From Laccaria trichodermophora (Eukaryota > Basidiomycota > Agaricomycetes > Agaricales > Hydnangiaceae): a stretch of DNA of 64,000 bases. Positions 10,201 to 23,338 of this stretch are shown here, in pieces. The stretch lies in contig JACTVC010000002.1 in NCBI GenBank assembly GCA_018417955.1, positions 2,914,001 to 2,978,000 on the forward strand. The letters run 5' to 3'. The position numbers were made by a program, and so were the translations under genes. Below the pieces are notes generated by a model that worked only from the letters and a program-made list of their open reading frames with translations, was not told the origin of the DNA and made no database searches. The stretch's first letter is position 1. Every line of letters starts with the position of its first letter.

Positions 10201-12957
10201 TCATTCCGAATCACTGCCAGAACTGTCCGACTCTCCGCTGGAATCCGACGAGTGATCACTGTCATCGTCGCGACGAGCTGTGGGAACAGGTGCACCACCG
10301 GCGCCTTTGTCGAAGAGAGCCATACGTTCTTCCAACTGTCGAATCTTCTCAGCTTCGACATCCTCGTCCATACTCTTCCGCTTGAGCCCGCCAGTGCCGG
10401 TGCCTTTGCCCGTCCGACTGCGCTTAGTCGCCGGCTGCCGTGTTGGACGGATGACAAAATTGTAGAGCTTGGTCAGGACCGCCGATGGCAATAGGTCAAT
10501 CTCCAGCTCGATTTCCTCCGTGCTCTATATGTAAAAGACACATTACGGATGATCAAAGGGCATGAAGACAATGACGGAAAACGTACGTCTCGTATTTCAG
10601 GAACGCCTTCATGAATTATTTGGATGACTTTCTCGAGCTTGACGCCATCTAGTTTACCGATCGACTCACTCAAGTCTTTCTTCTGTTCGAAGCTTAGAAC
10701 GTCATCGTCAGATATGGGCTTTTTGCCTTTCTTTTTCGATGACGCTTTGGCCTGCTTGGGTGGAGCTTTAGAAGTCGATGCCGTAGGAGCCTTCTCCTTC
10801 TTTTCTTTCTTCTTCTTCTCCTTGACCGGCTTGGTACCTTTCAATGCGGCAATATTTCCCCGCATGGCCTCGATCTGGCTTTCCATCATTGCGATCGCGC
10901 CTATAAGTAAGTAATATCAGCCGCCAAGACAAGGGTGATTTTTAAACGGCGATCCCGTACGTTGCCGTTCAGTTTCACTGTCGTCTTCCTCTTCCTCCTC
11001 TTCCTCCTCATCGCTAACCTCGTGGAGGGGTGGGAGGCTCTTCCATTTCTCGTCGAAAAGGCGTTGGAGTTCGATGCCGGCTTGATTTACCAAGGTGCCG
11101 GCAGGGTTGAAAAGGAAACAATTACGAATCATCAATTTGAAGTCGTCAAAAAACTTCTGAGCAGTAGAGTACTCGAAGTTCTCGAGCTTCTTTCGAATGG
11201 TCGAAAGGTCCATTGGCTTCTTGACAACCTTCGGGTAACTTGGAATGTCCAGCTTGACCCAGTCTATTCCCGTCGTGAGAAGATTGAAACGTCGGGACAA
11301 TGGTGATGTCGCTCACCAACTGGCTCATAGAAGGGGTGAGCTATGCCATAATGCTGCTTCCTGTGTAAATCTTGCAAAATCTTCGCACAAAACTTCAACT
11401 GCTCCGCTGTGCCGTCATCTTTAACTCGCTTTCCCTTTCTATGTTTTTTTGGCGCGTCAGCATATGGAAGATCTTTGGGAGGCGGCGGATGAATTTCGCG
11501 TTTAGGTCGAGCAGTGACTTCTGCCTCTGATCGCCTTATGACAGGCATAGATGTAGAAGCACGTCGAACGGGTTGAGCTTTCTTGGCTGGCACAACGGGA
11601 GGGGGCGGTGGCGGGGGCGGTGTAGGCGTAGCCATCTTCTTAGGAGCTGGTGGCTTTGGCTAAGGTCTACGTAAGTCAAGGACTCACAAGAACTAACAAA
11701 ATAGGATGCACTTCTGCTGCTGCGGGCATTTGCTTGACCTGCTTATCGAAAACTGCCTCAACCCGCTTTCCCATGGCGGCAATCGCATGGTCCGGACCGT
11801 TGAACGTTATACAATTTTGGAAAATTAAGCGCACGTCGAAGATAAATTCGTCAGCATTGTGATAACGAGGATTCTGAAGATTCAGATCAGGTTTCGCTGG
11901 ATTCGACGAATTAAGTTTGCGTTCGATTGTTGAAAAATCCATTGGCGTCTTGATGATGGAAGGATAGTGGGGGATGTTGAGCCCTATGACATCAACAGGC
12001 CGCAAGAAAGGTGCCGCATCTTTTTGCTTTTTCAACGACCGAATAGTTGACTGGCAGAATCGGAATTGCGCGATGCTGAGATTCGACGGACCAGCGGGAG
12101 AACTCGATGATGGAGGTGTGAGTGCAGCCTCGACGATTGACATCGCAGCTGATGAAGGAGGTGGAGCTGCCGACGTCGGAGGTGGAGTGGCCGACTTGAG
12201 AAATGGGGCAAAAGACAGAAGAAATGAGGACGCCTGCAATGATGTAGAAAAAATGTCAGCTTACATGCATGAAGGAGACCCTATCAGCGTCGGAATGCAT
12301 CCTAGCTCGCTTCGCTGGAGGCGGCATGTCGTCATCGTCGATTGGAGGAGGATGATCACGAGGTGAACTGTGAGACGTGGATGTACCATTGGAAGGGATG
12401 GTAGCCATGGATGCGTCAGGAGTCACGGGTGGCGGCGCTGGCGTTTGTGAATCTTCATCACGCATTACAACATCGGACGCTGTACCGTTTACATGACCGT
12501 TCATGCCATTCATAACTGGAACATTTGATTCTTCCATGTTTATATCGTCAACAAGGGTAGGAGTGTGATTAGGCGAGGGAATATCTAATAAAATGAGACA
12601 CAAAAGGCTAGACATGGAACAAATCAACACACCAGGTGTTTCCACCTGAGAAATGAACGAGCCTCCGTCCAACTTGTCAACGCGATCGATAGGCTTGATT
12701 TGAAGTGGTTCGTGACGAACGTCGCTTTCTTGTTCTTGATAGTCAATATCGATTTTCACGTCGGGAGAGGCGGTTACGGAGATGGGGGTCGTAGGTGAAT
12801 CTGCGGAGGGAGAAGTTGAGTTATGGGCCAGGACACCATTGCATTTTTCCGAGCTAGATTTAACACCGCCGTTGACAGTGAGCTGAGGTGTTTGGTCGCC
12901 GTTGATGGGAACGTGGGCGCCGTTGAAGGCAGCGTGACCGGGCTCTAACGTGTTCAT
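10201..12957 (-). CDS. BDF1: BET-family double-bromodomain transcription factor (Bdf1/BRD4-like)
   Basis: Reads acetylated histones and links them to transcription. Seven exons (12633-12957, 12265-12584, 11712-12233, 11317-11659, 10961-11263, 10587-10900, 10201-10524) give 816 residues. Bromodomain 1 lies at about 268-389 and contains FLRPVDVIGLNIPHYPSIIK and the acetyl-lysine asparagine region FQNCITFNG. Bromodomain 2 (about 475-590) has KLDIPSYPKVVKKPMDLSTI and IRNCFLFNP. The ET domain (about 667-735) is recognisable from ISDDDVLSFEQKKDLSESI and LPSAVLTKLYNFV. The C-terminus is Ser/Asp-rich. A K-rich block precedes ET. The acceptor of exon 3 could instead lie 36 nt further in (also phase 0), changing 12 residues in a low-complexity linker. 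Strong family match. Confidence 0.93.
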
Positions 12958-13182
12958 AATTGGTGTGTGACCGTCACAGTGTGACAGTTGACAGTAGGGT
13001 AAGGAAAGATTTTTGGGGAGTTAGGGGGATTTGAAGGTGGCTAGGTCTTTATAGCCCACAAAATTTAAGGTTCAGATCTCCCGCGCAGGGGCCACCTCTT
13101 TTCAACCACTTCCCTTCCCTCTCAGCGCCCCGCTTCCCACCCACTTCTGACCTCGCCTACTATCTTACATACATTCGCTACG

Positions 13183-15656
13183 CTACACATCATCCTTTTC
13201 CTCTTCTACAGCCTCTTCTGCAAATATGGGCTTGGGTTGGTTCACTTTCCAAGCTGCAAACAAGGTTTCGGCAAAAACCGCCGTCAGCTCATATCACGTA
13301 AATACACGTAAACACCAATTTGTCACGAGCACGTGGTCGCAACCATGGAAAGGAGCTGTGACAGGACAAAGACTCACCCGCAGTCCATGTAGGGTCATTT
13401 TCAGTATCCGCGTACTTGAGGAGCGCTTCACGAGGCTGAAAGCAAAAAAAAAAAAAAAAAAATGGCATCAGCAATCACGATAACGTCGAATCGTGGGAAG
13501 AGTCAAAGGCAAACGCGTCAATCATCCATCAAGGGCGACCGTCGTGAAGGCACCGCAAGAGGGGCAGCAATCAGATGCCCACCAAAGCCAATGCCAACAC
13601 GGGAAAAAACGCAACAAAAACAAAATGGAAGCTCACATCGACATCCCTCGTCGTATCTCTAACTAGATTTTGAACCACATGTTGAGTCGCACTTGCGCCG
13701 ACGCGTCCTCCTTTTCCGGGTCCTGTAACAGGCAACTCTGGTCGCCTGCTCTTTCTTGGGTCCAACCTATCCTTTTCTCGCTTCCTCTTTGTACCGTGTC
13801 CAGGATCCATGTCGCGAAACATGGGGAGGGCATGTGGCGTGAGAATGGTAGGCGCTGCCAATGCATCTGACATATCTTCAACCGTAACTTTCCTTGGTGG
13901 CCCTTTGCTGAGAAGTAGTTTGGCGCCATTGAGAGAGGTTTCAGGTGAATAAAGCACGACAATCGTCCCATTTGAGAGGCCAGTGACAATCTACAAAGGG
14001 AGAATGAAGTTTCAGCAAGTATGAGTAATATTAGTGGCTAAACCGACTTGGTTAATTTTCGAATGCCAAACTACTTTTACTGGCGTTGCGTCGACAGCCA
14101 GCGTCTTGACAATTTCGAGGTTGTCCTTTTCCATGAACAAAAGTGCTCCCTGGCCGCCTTTGGCTGATGCACCTGCTCCAGTGAGAACGAATTTGTCATC
14201 TGGACTGAAGATGGCGTTGGTATTGGGGTAGAGTGTGGCAACTTCTGACCGCGTAGCAAGCGGTTTCTTGAAAGATCGTAGATCCCATACTGCTCAAATT
14301 GTTGAAGAAGAGAGGTGAAGCGAGACATCGTGAGTGACGTACGCTTCACTGTGTCATCTCCCCCCCTCGTCAAGATGGTGCGTCCGTCGACAGAAAATAC
14401 AAGAGAACCCGTTTCTGTACCTTTGGCGTGTGCACCCTCAATTGTCATGTTCGGTCTGACAAAGTTGGAACTTGTTTGCCATATGTGCAGTGCACCATCC
14501 AGACAAGCTAAAACCCCTGACTTAGATGTAATTTTTCTCATGTGTGCAAGAGACGTACCACCACCAATGAGTTTACCATCTGGCGAATAACCACACGCTG
14601 TGACTTTGGTTCGAGCACCGCGCTCTTTTGACTTAACTACGATGACAGTCTTCTGCTTGCGCTTGTTCTCGACGTCCCATATTCTGCACTATAAAGTTAG
14701 CGGCGGAGACGTCATTGACGAATGAGAGCAGACCGGATTGTCGAATCAGCGGAGGCAGTCATAAATAATTTAGGGTCCCTCGGATGCCACGCACAAGAGG
14801 TCAATTCGCCAACATGCCCTCTATTCGTCGGCGCTAGTATTAGTTCAACGCACTCGAAGAAAACAATGAACTCACGCGGTATTCTTCATGTCACGAATGT
14901 AAGGATCCCCCTTGATATAAGTAGTCCTTGCAATCCGGTATTGATACTCAGTCTCATTCGGCGCATAAACCACACATACTGTTCTTCGCCGTCCCTATCG
15001 AATAGCTTAGCTTGACAGGTTCCTGAGATAACAAGGAACTTGGTTCCATCATTTGAGAACTTCAAGTCATGAATCTGTCGTAAAATGAGATTATACAGCA
15101 AATGATCGAAAGCAAACACGTACATGATAGGTTCCAGAGGGTTCCCAGGTATTGAAGGGTTTACACCGCATGTCCATGCCACCAAAATCCCATAGCTTGC
15201 AATCGTAATCGTGTGAACCAGAAACAATGCGAGCGCCTGAAGGGTCTAAAGAGAGCGCGGACACAACCTTTGTGTGGTCTTTGAGAGAAATTTCATGGGT
15301 AATAGGAAACTGAGAAATGTCATCTTCTTGATCTGAAGGGTCGTACTCTGGCTCGTGTATACCATCCAATTGTTGATCTTCGCTTGAGTTGGCAGCGTAA
15401 GAGCTGGGTTCACCATTTTTGTCTTCATACAAAACGCGACTGGAATGTTCTTCCGAAGGACCTGCTTTTGAAGCGGAAGGCTTTTCCTGGGGCTGTTGAA
15501 ATCTCCTTTGTCAAATAGACGCTCTAGGAAATTAACTTGAACACGCACCTCTTGCCTCTTGCTTTTGTCAAAGCGAGAAGGATCCAGCTCCTTCTTCTTT
15601 GTTTCCTTTCCAAACCCAGAAATTCCCATGGCAGCAAAGACATCCATGGTTGACAT
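13183..15656 (-). CDS. WDR70: WDR70-like WD40 repeat protein
   Basis: Eleven exons (15549-15656, 15124-15492, 14980-15074, 14876-14926, 14734-14820, 14559-14683, 14343-14507, 14048-14289, 13637-13990, 13378-13435, 13183-13253) give 574 residues. WD blades carry DYDCKLWDFGGMD, STIRIWDVENK and GGDDTVKLWDLR. Diagnostic WDR70 segments are GDPYIRDMKNT, the TPHALPMFRDMDPG block, DRLDPRKSRRPELPVTGPG, and the C-terminal NQPKPIFAEEAVEEEK. Human WDR70 is linked to histone H2B ubiquitination with RNF20/40 and to DNA-end resection; that is family knowledge. The last intron but one (13436-13636, 201 nt) has a run of about 18 T before its acceptor. The start at 15656 lies about 100 bp from a divergent gene. 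Confidence 0.92.
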
Positions 15657-15757
15657 CGTAACGGGTGGCTTGAAATGAAGGTGCAAGTTTGAAGTATGTA
15701 AGCAATGTAACTAATCGTTACGTAACTGACACTCAACCTTGTTTCTGCCAATATACC

Positions 15758-16405
15758 ATGCTGAAACGACAGAGGCCTTCGTCGCCTCCCCCATCCATTT
15801 CAGACATACCCCTCGTTGACGACTCTTCGCATGATTTCAAACGGAGGAGGATCCTCCCACCAATTCTAGATGGACCTTCGAGAGGATGGGGAACGTCTCA
15901 AGAAGAGGATATCTACGAAGAAGACGCTGACACCTCGGACGAGGAGCGAGAGCATACCTCCTCTTCCTCCTCCTCCAATCCAGACGTTGTCGAGTACAGA
16001 TCTGCAAACACAGTTCTCCGAGAATTGCACACATTGAATCAACATAGGCTGACGCAGGCGTTTGCGTCACCACCAAGAAATGCCGCTCGTTCATCTACGC
16101 ACTTTATCGATCCGTATCCGTACTCTCATCCCATCTGTCTTTCAAAATCACACTTGCCACCCATTTCGGATCGTCTGAGAGCTCAAGCTGAAACCAAAAT
16201 TTCGCTTCCCTATGAACCACTTCCCAGTAACTCTGACGAAAGTCGCATTGTGATGCAACGCTATGAAGATACTAATAGGTACCCTGATTAACTTATAATG
16301 AGAATTCTTCTCTGAACTCTCGTCAGGTTATTGGGATCGTTGTTTCTATCACGAAGGCGCCAGCTTAATGATGAACACTCACCTGCGGGACCTTCCTTCC
16401 AATAA
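15758..16405 (+). CDS. Uncharacterised 199-residue nuclear-type protein
   Basis: Two exons (15758-16278 and 16327-16405) joined by a clean GT-AG intron code for 199 residues. I do not recognise a domain. The N-terminus is basic with KRQRPSSPPP and FKRRRI, both possible nuclear localisation signals. An acidic EEDIYEEDADTSDEEREH stretch and a serine run follow. The middle has an alpha-helical segment (TVLRELHTLNQHRLTQAF), and the end has LLGSLFLSRRRQL. The frame is open through the intron boundary and codon use looks like its neighbours. It probably shares a promoter with WDR70. It may be a lineage-specific protein. Confidence 0.7.
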
Positions 16406-16665
16406 GCTCATGGCCCACGCCCTTCAAGATCAGTATATCGTATACGACGACCGACAGCCCTTCTACACACCACTGTACATTATATTCAATTCCCGCATTG
16501 TTTTATCGCTGCATCCTTATCGCCTTTCTCGAACATGTCTCTCTAGATGACATCCATGTATCTCCCTCCATATTTGTTAGGACAGATGATTGGTATTAGC
16601 TGTTATGATCAGCAAATATCGTCTGCACGCAGCAGGTAGTAAGCCATTCTCTTGGTGTGTAAATT

Positions 16666-17344
16666 TTAATCCAGCCGAGCGGATATAGTTGACAACCTCA
16701 GATCAACATCTTGCTGAAGGGCATTACTGAGCTCTGTATTCATCAGATTGCCCAAACCAAGGCCGTCCCGAGCATAAACCCAGTCGTCGTCAGCTTCAGA
16801 GTAGTCGTAGCGTTTTGGACCACTGAAGTAATTTTACTCAGCTGCTAGTGGACGTGGAAATTGACCAAACGGTAGTACCTGAACGGTGATGATAGCCATA
16901 TTTGTTTATTCGGAGGCTGCTTGTTAATAACGTAAGTCCCATGCTCGCCTAAAGAAAGCGTCAGGACACCACTCTAAACAGGGCGTTCAGAGGGAAGCAG
17001 TACGGGGAAAATGATATGGCACATACGTGGTATTCCACCTCATAGCTTGGGTTTCCCAAGACATCCAGCAGATTTTCCAAGGATTCTAATAAAGTGTCCA
17101 TGGTCGCATCGGATAATAGGTGGTATTTTTCCAATGAAATGTGACTGCGACCAATCATTGCCTCATCCTGAGGAAGTCACAAGAGGTCTAACCTAACATT
17201 GGTATGTGGTGCCGGGGTGGTCAACATCCTGCGGTGAAGGAGTAACGAAGGCGTTGAAACTGGCTTCGCTCGACATCGTGCCAGTATTTGCTTCCTGGTT
17301 AAAATCGAAGAAGAGCCTGCAAAGCGTAGTATTCGAGATAACAT
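16666..17344 (-). CDS. YFH1: Frataxin, mitochondrial iron-sulfur assembly factor
   Basis: Acts on the ISCU/NFS1 complex in the matrix to promote Fe-S cluster assembly. Four exons (17193-17344, 17027-17144, 16879-16973, 16666-16822) give 173 residues. The first about 50 residues are Arg/Ser/Leu-rich with no acidic residue ([20 protein letters not shown]), a good mitochondrial presequence. The frataxin fold follows: [20 protein letters not shown] (acidic helix 1), [35 protein letters not shown] and GPKRYDY ... WVYARDG. The conserved beta-sheet motif [14 protein letters not shown] is intact. The protein ends a few residues beyond the usual Leu-Arg terminus. The gene is divergent from the RBR ligase gene. 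Confidence 0.95.
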
Positions 17345-17533
17345 GGTTGTTCTGCTTGAGGCGTAATCCTGTTCTAGGGTTAGGTCTAACCATGATGCAT
17401 GAACGCCGATTTCAGTTTCTTGGCCTCCCCGCCTATGACTCCGCAAGCATCATTCCCTGTCCTTCAAATTTGAGGGATTTGGCCATCGATATTTTGGATT
17501 CGTCTATTTCATTTGGATTGCACTTCACCACTT

Positions 17534-19202
17534 ATGAACAACCCAGAGCTTCAAATCTCTGATGCCGATGCACATGAGTGCCAGGTCCTCCAGAAGGAGG
17601 AGTTTGACGTTTTAGAGGCAAGCGATCTCATGTTTTCTTGTAAATGAGTTCCTCATGCATCCGGAACTGTCTAGTCAATTTATCCTGAATGTATTTCTAG
17701 TCAGATAACAGAAGGCAAACTCAAATTGGAAATCCCCATTGAGTTTGAGGAACCTCGAAATGTCAATCTCACAAAAGATTGCCCATCGTCGCCCACGACG
17801 ATGTCTTGTGATAGACCAAGCGAGAGCGTCACACTATCGACATTGCCACCGCTCTTGATTGAGCTAACCCTTCCTCCGTCTTACCCCCTTTATCGGCCAC
17901 CCCAACTCGTATCTATTCGCGCAACGCATTTTTGGCTAGCACGCATTCCATTACTGCATAATGCCCTTACGAATATGTGGAACCCAGGAGAAGGTGCTCT
18001 TTACCAATGGGTCGAATTCTTGCGTACGGGAGACTTTCTCCAAAATTTGGATTTAGTATCCTCGATCGACATGTCCATCCAGTGCGTCCCTTGTGGATCT
18101 ATTCTATTGGGGGGCTAGACTAAGAAGCTCCGCAGACTTTCACATCCATCTCCCCATATCCTCGCACCTTTGTTAATTGCGTACGACACTTCCTCAAAAT
18201 CATCGCACTTTTCTCAGAATTCTTATCCATGCTCTATCTGTCTTACATCTTTAAAAGGTTCCAAGTGTTTAGAGTTGACGTGTGGCCATATTTTTTGTCG
18301 GTCATGCCTGGAGGACTTTTGGAAAATGTGCATTGAGGAAGGTGATGTTGGGAGAGTGGGATGTCCGGACCCAGGATGCGTTAAAGCAGGAAGGGAGGCT
18401 GTCGAGGTAGAGGTGGCCAGGGTGGTCACTGATGCAGGAGTTAAACGCTGGGGGTGGCTGCGAGAAAAAAGAAACCTCGACAAAGGTCAGGAACCGCGTC
18501 GTGGATATCGGCACGGCGGTTGATTTCGTTCTACTAGACCCGACAATCATTCATTGTCCAGTGGCTGCTTGTCAGGCGCCTGTTATGAAGCCTACAGATG
18601 TTGACCAAGAGTCAGGATGGGGCCGCCTAAGACAGTGTTCCCAGTGTTTCTTTTCGTTCTGCGCGTTTTGTCGGCGGACATGGTACGTGTGGTGGGTGTA
18701 TTTTGTTGATATTCTCACTTTCCTTTCCTTTCCCAGGCACGGACCGATCACACCATGTACGATTGCGCACTCGGAGAAGCTAGTTCTGGAATATCTTGCT
18801 GCGGAAGAAGGATCTGCGGAGCGGCATACAATTGAGAAACGTTTTGGACGAGCCAATGTGCAGAAGCTTGTCTTAACGTATGAGGAAGAGAAGGCGAACA
18901 AGGAGTGGCTTCACGCGTCGACGATGGAGTGTCCTGGTTGTCAATGTCATGTCGAGAAAAGCCTGGGATGCAACCATGTGAGTGAAAGGGTTTTTATTTT
19001 CATGGTGACAGGTTTAACTACTTGGTAGATGACATGCTGGAAGTGCCGCCAACACTTTTGCTACCGATGCGGTGAGAGACTAGCGCCATCCGACCCTTAC
19101 ACACATTTCTCGAAAGCGGGAAAGCCGTGTTACAACAAACTATTCGACTTTCAGGCTGAGGATGCGGACTGGCAACCAGTGGAGGGGTTCGAGATAATAT
19201 GA
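17534..19202 (+). CDS. RWD-RBR E3 ubiquitin ligase (RNF14/Itt1-like)
   Basis: Six exons (17534-17617, 17675-18081, 18136-18485, 18538-18682, 18737-18977, 19029-19202) give 466 residues. The RWD domain opens with EFDVLESIYPECIS and includes ELTLPPSYPLYRPP. RING1 is CSICLTSLKGSKCLELTCGH followed by FCRSC. The IBR region holds CPVAACQAPV and CSQCFFSFCAFC. The Rcat domain has CPGCQCHVEKSLGCNHMTC and CWKCRQHFCYRCGE, with the catalytic cysteine expected in the GCNHMTC block. RBR ligases take ubiquitin on Rcat before transfer; RNF14 acts in ribosome-stall clearance. The first intron (17618-17674) is GC-AG, required to restore LESIYPE. Confidence 0.92.
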
Positions 19203-19547
19203 AACTAGATCTCGAACTGATCGAGTCAGTATGAATCTGAGTGAATTGTTCTGAATTGTTATGTCATGAGATTCAAAGTCCGTGTGTGTATGTTTTTTTG
19301 AGCGGCCTGAGACTTGAGCTAGATTTTGTTGCGATTAAATTGGTCCTCCTTTATCTCCTGTTTTTATATCTTGTCTCTGTTTTCTGTCCGCGCCTCGCCC
19401 AGCTGTCTTCTGTCTCCTTCGTATCTTCAAAAAACTGGGCAGGACGACTTGAACATTGATACCACTTTGTGTCAATACCCTCCTATCCACATACCCTCCG
19501 CCAGAACATCATCTATCCTTGTATAATCGCCTTCAACGTCTACGGAC
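19203..19547. promoter_or_regulatory. Probable promoter region of the KH-domain gene
   Basis: 345 bp between the RBR ligase stop and the next start codon. The part at 19330-19440 is pyrimidine-rich with several CT runs, common just upstream of transcription starts in basidiomycetes. I see no clear TATA box. No other feature is visible. Confidence 0.35.
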
Positions 19548-22500
19548 ATGGATGTCTACACCACATCTTTTACCTATCCACGCCGGTCGCGCCACATTCA
19601 TTCTCCAGCTTCTTCTCTCGACTTTCAGGCTCCCGAGCTAAGGGCCGCCACCCATTCCGACTCATACGGTGCCCAGCATCATCAACAACATGCACCCAGT
19701 ACTCTTTCGGACGCTTCTGTTACCTCAGACACCGACGCTATCCAGAAGCTTGTCATGATGGCCATGTCTCTGCACGGTTGTCATGTCTCCTACTTCTTGG
19801 CAGACCAAGGGCGAGGGTGGAATTTTCATATCACTGGAGCTTACCAGCAGGTCATGATCACTCGTGGTTTAATCTTAAAGGAGTGTCCGATACAGGTGAG
19901 CATGTTCTCTTCTTCTATCAAATTGCTACTCAAACGCTGATGGTCCGAACCCAACCCAGCATCGCTCAGCCATCAAGGTGACACGGTCCGAAATTCTCGA
20001 CTCTCCTTTCTCGAAGCCCACATTAAAGCCTGATGTCCGACGCCGTCTTGATGACATTGCCTCTCAAACCTTAGCGCATATCGCCGTCGTCAACAGTCCG
20101 TTGTCACTTTCCAATCGCACTCCACCCGACGGAATCAGTAGCAGCGCTGGCTGGTCAGGTCTCGAAACCGAGCGGGTTTGTGAGTTGGTGGTAACTGGGT
20201 CAGAGGATTCAGTAGACCTTGCTCGCGTTCGTCTGCTGGTCATGTTGGATGAACTGGTGAGTTCGCAGTAAATTTTTTTGCAACGACTCTCCGGCTGAAC
20301 TATACTTCCAGAGTGGGTTACACTCCGAGTTTTGTGAAATTGATCAAAAGCTGCACGCAATCGTCGCCGGTAAAAAACGCAGCGTCTTACAGTCGATTCA
20401 GGAAGAGACTGCAACAAATATATACTTTCCTTCTCCGCTCCAGGGTCTCATGGGTCCGGACCTCTCTGCGGCATCTCCTTCTCCGGGAACCACTCGCACA
20501 AACCGTGTTATCTGGATCACAGGCGAGTTCTTTGGAGTGCAGAGAGCGAGAGACATGCTGTATCAATGTTCTTTGAACAAGGTCTGGTCACCTTTGTCTA
20601 ATTTATTTGTCCTAAATTGTGACTTTCTACTCAGAGCAAGTCCGTTATCTCAAGAGATACAGCGATTTTGCCGCGCAAGTTGGACTGGATGGTCACGGAC
20701 CGCGCTGAGGACTTGAAGTCCATCATGAGCGACAACGCCACCTTTATTCAATTCCCCGCTCTTGGTAGCTCTACTAGCTTGATCACCGTCTATGGCGATC
20801 ACAGAGTCAATATTCAGCGAACTATACGATCTATCATGCAGCTGGTGGGTTTCTTTCTGCTCTGACAGGCCACGCTAAAGTAGCTCTTTTAATGCCGCAG
20901 GCTTGTCAATATTACGTCGGTTCCTTCTGGCTCCTTCCCATCCAGTTCAACGCTTTGTTACCCCCAACTACTCTCAATCCTTCGGCTGTCACAACTTTGC
21001 TGAAGCAAATTTCTATGGCGACTGGTGCTGAGGTTGTATTCAAAAGTATGTGCTTCGAGATGCATGGCCTTGAGCACGAGGTTCGTTCCGCCGTCAGCAC
21101 TGTGCTGGAATTAGACGTAATCAAGGTAAGGGTCATGAAATATCTCCTGGTCATATTTACATTTTCTTCAGGCGTTCCATCATGAAATTCGTTTCCAAAT
21201 TGAATTATCCAACGAACACCGCGAGTTTATCAGTGGGAAGAAAAATGGCAAGATTAATAAGATTATGCAGACCACTAATGTGAAGATCAAGTTCGAGACA
21301 TTCAACGACCATAACTTCCTCATCGACATTGCTGGTCCTGATAACTCCGTCCTACAAGGCCTGACGCTGTTGCAGGAGGAGCTTCCCGCCGAAATATCTT
21401 TTCATGTTCCGGAAACATACCACAAGCGTATCATTGGTGTTGGTGGTCGCAGTATTCAGCGAATCATGAAGAAGTATGGCGTATACGTTAAATTTTCGAA
21501 TGCTGAAGAGTTTGCTGCCCTGGGCGGCTATAACGACAATGATGACAACGTTGTGGCTCGAACGCCCGCCAAGAATGCTATAAATCTAGACAACCTGAAG
21601 CAATCCGTGATGGAATTGGTGAATCCCAAGGTAAGCACTGTTGTCATCAAATCGTATTCGAATTACATCTTCGGTTTTTAGGACAAAGATTACGTTGACG
21701 AAACAGTCTCTATTCCTCGCCGATATCATCGCACTCTCTTAGGAGAGAAAAGTATCTTCATCCACGATATAGAAACCAAGACGAACTCTCGAGTCCGCTT
21801 TCCCGACAAGGAAACTGCTTCTGATATTGTCACGATCTTTGGTCCCGAAAGTCAGGTGCAAATCGCCGCCGCAATGCTTCTGGTAAGCACTGTCTAGCTG
21901 TTTGTTCTCCCATAATTTGACCACGCTTTAGGACCACGTTCCATTCGAGGCGGACATGGCTGTGCCGCCCAGCGCAGATCTTCCACGCGTCTGCTCAACG
22001 CCCGAGTTCAATGCCCTTGTCGAACGCGTCAAGCGAGAATTGCAGGTATCAATTGTCCCTAACGTCAAAGCCATTGGCCACGCCAATGGAAGCCCCAGTT
22101 CAGAAATGCCTTCCGAGTTTTCTTTCAAGTTCAGGTGTCAACGGAGCAATAGTGACTTTCTCATCACGGCGAGGGAAATGCTTGAGCAGTTCTTGCTTAA
22201 TCATAACGTCCATGTTTACCCTTCGCCAACTGCGCACACCCACAAGCGAGGTGACTCCTTTGCGGAGGCATTCCCACATTTTGATAGCAAAGTCCTATCG
22301 ACTGCCAGAACTCGTGGACATGGTGCGTGTTTCAATCCATCAATTCTTTTGCTTTTTCTCATTGCGTCTCAGAATCGATGGATATGGGCCGTTCTGACGT
22401 GATCGGCGACAGGAGGTTGAGACTCGCCAATTCATCCCCCGATGTGAAGGCCCTGTTCAATTCCCCAGCATACATCTACAATCTTGAAGAGCAAGAAGAC

Positions 22501-23013
22501 CCAGACACCAATTATATAGCTGGGCCTCCTGGTCCCGCAGTTGACTATTGGACGCATTTGCCCCCGATTGTATGTCTCTTTCATGTGGCAGGAAACATCT
22601 TCAACTGACCTGTTGATCGTCAGGGTTCTGGCATTCCCCATCGATCTAGGCATAGCGAAGATGCCATCAAGCGAGGCTCCGATTCACTGCTTGAGGCTAA
22701 GCTTAAGGAGCAGATCTCTAAACCACGCTCCCTCCAAAACCGTGCCCAATCTCTTGACCTAACATTCTCCCTCTCCCGCATCACGGAGACGTCCAACCTG
22801 CCTCCTCCGGATTCCCCTACGACGTCAACTGGAGACACGGGAGGCAACTCAAGCCCCAATTCGGCTACCGCTCCTTCTTTCCCTAGTGTATACGGGCCAC
22901 CAGTGACATCTCGGTCAGCCGTAATCGGTTTGTCTGCGCAAATATCAGGCCGCCCGCTTGACGAGGAAGCCGTTGACGAGGTATCCCGAGTTATCTCGAA
23001 TCTCGGGTTGTAA
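19548..23013 (+). CDS. Multi-KH-domain RNA-binding protein
   Basis: Ten exons give 995 residues: 19548-19895, 19960-20256, 20312-20581, 20635-20844, 20901-21125, 21172-21630, 21682-21882, 21932-22322, 22373-22569 and 22624-23013. Several KH-type helices carry G-X-X-G loops: VAGKKRSVLQSIQ, ISGKKNGKINKIM, IIGVGGRSIQRIMKKYG (the most canonical) and LLGEKSIFIHDIE. The layout resembles Bicaudal-C/vigilin-like fungal KH proteins, which bind mRNA and influence localisation or translation. The N-terminal 50 residues and the C-terminal 170 are low complexity. All first seven introns are phase 0, which is unusually regular. No SAM domain is seen. The exact orthologue is uncertain. Confidence 0.85.
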
Positions 23014-23338
23014 ATAGATTTCTACCATCATTGTCGCGGGTTGTTGACGCGCGCGGACGGACGTTATTTACCTGCCCAATGCATCAAAAGCATGTGCATA
23101 CGCCATGGGCACATATTCTATCCTACACTGTACCCTCGCTTTGCTTTCTATATAGCCCTCGAACCCTTCCTCCGTCCCCCTGACCGACCGAATCTGTACC
23201 ATCTATTGTCTTATCTCTAAACTGCTCATCGCCATGTATAGTCGTATCCTAGTGTGTTGATCGTATTCTTATCATTTCGCTAATAGACACTATTTCATAC
23301 ATGACGACGTTGACACAGGCAATCGAGCGACAATAGTG
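23014..23338. other. Convergent intergenic gap
   Basis: 325 bp between the stops of the KH gene and the V-ATPase subunit C gene. It should hold both 3' UTRs. No gene or repeat seen. Confidence 0.5.

Noticed and set aside
13440..13465. Homopolymer A run as a retroposon tail
   Set aside because: On the minus strand it is the polypyrimidine tract before a WDR70 splice acceptor.
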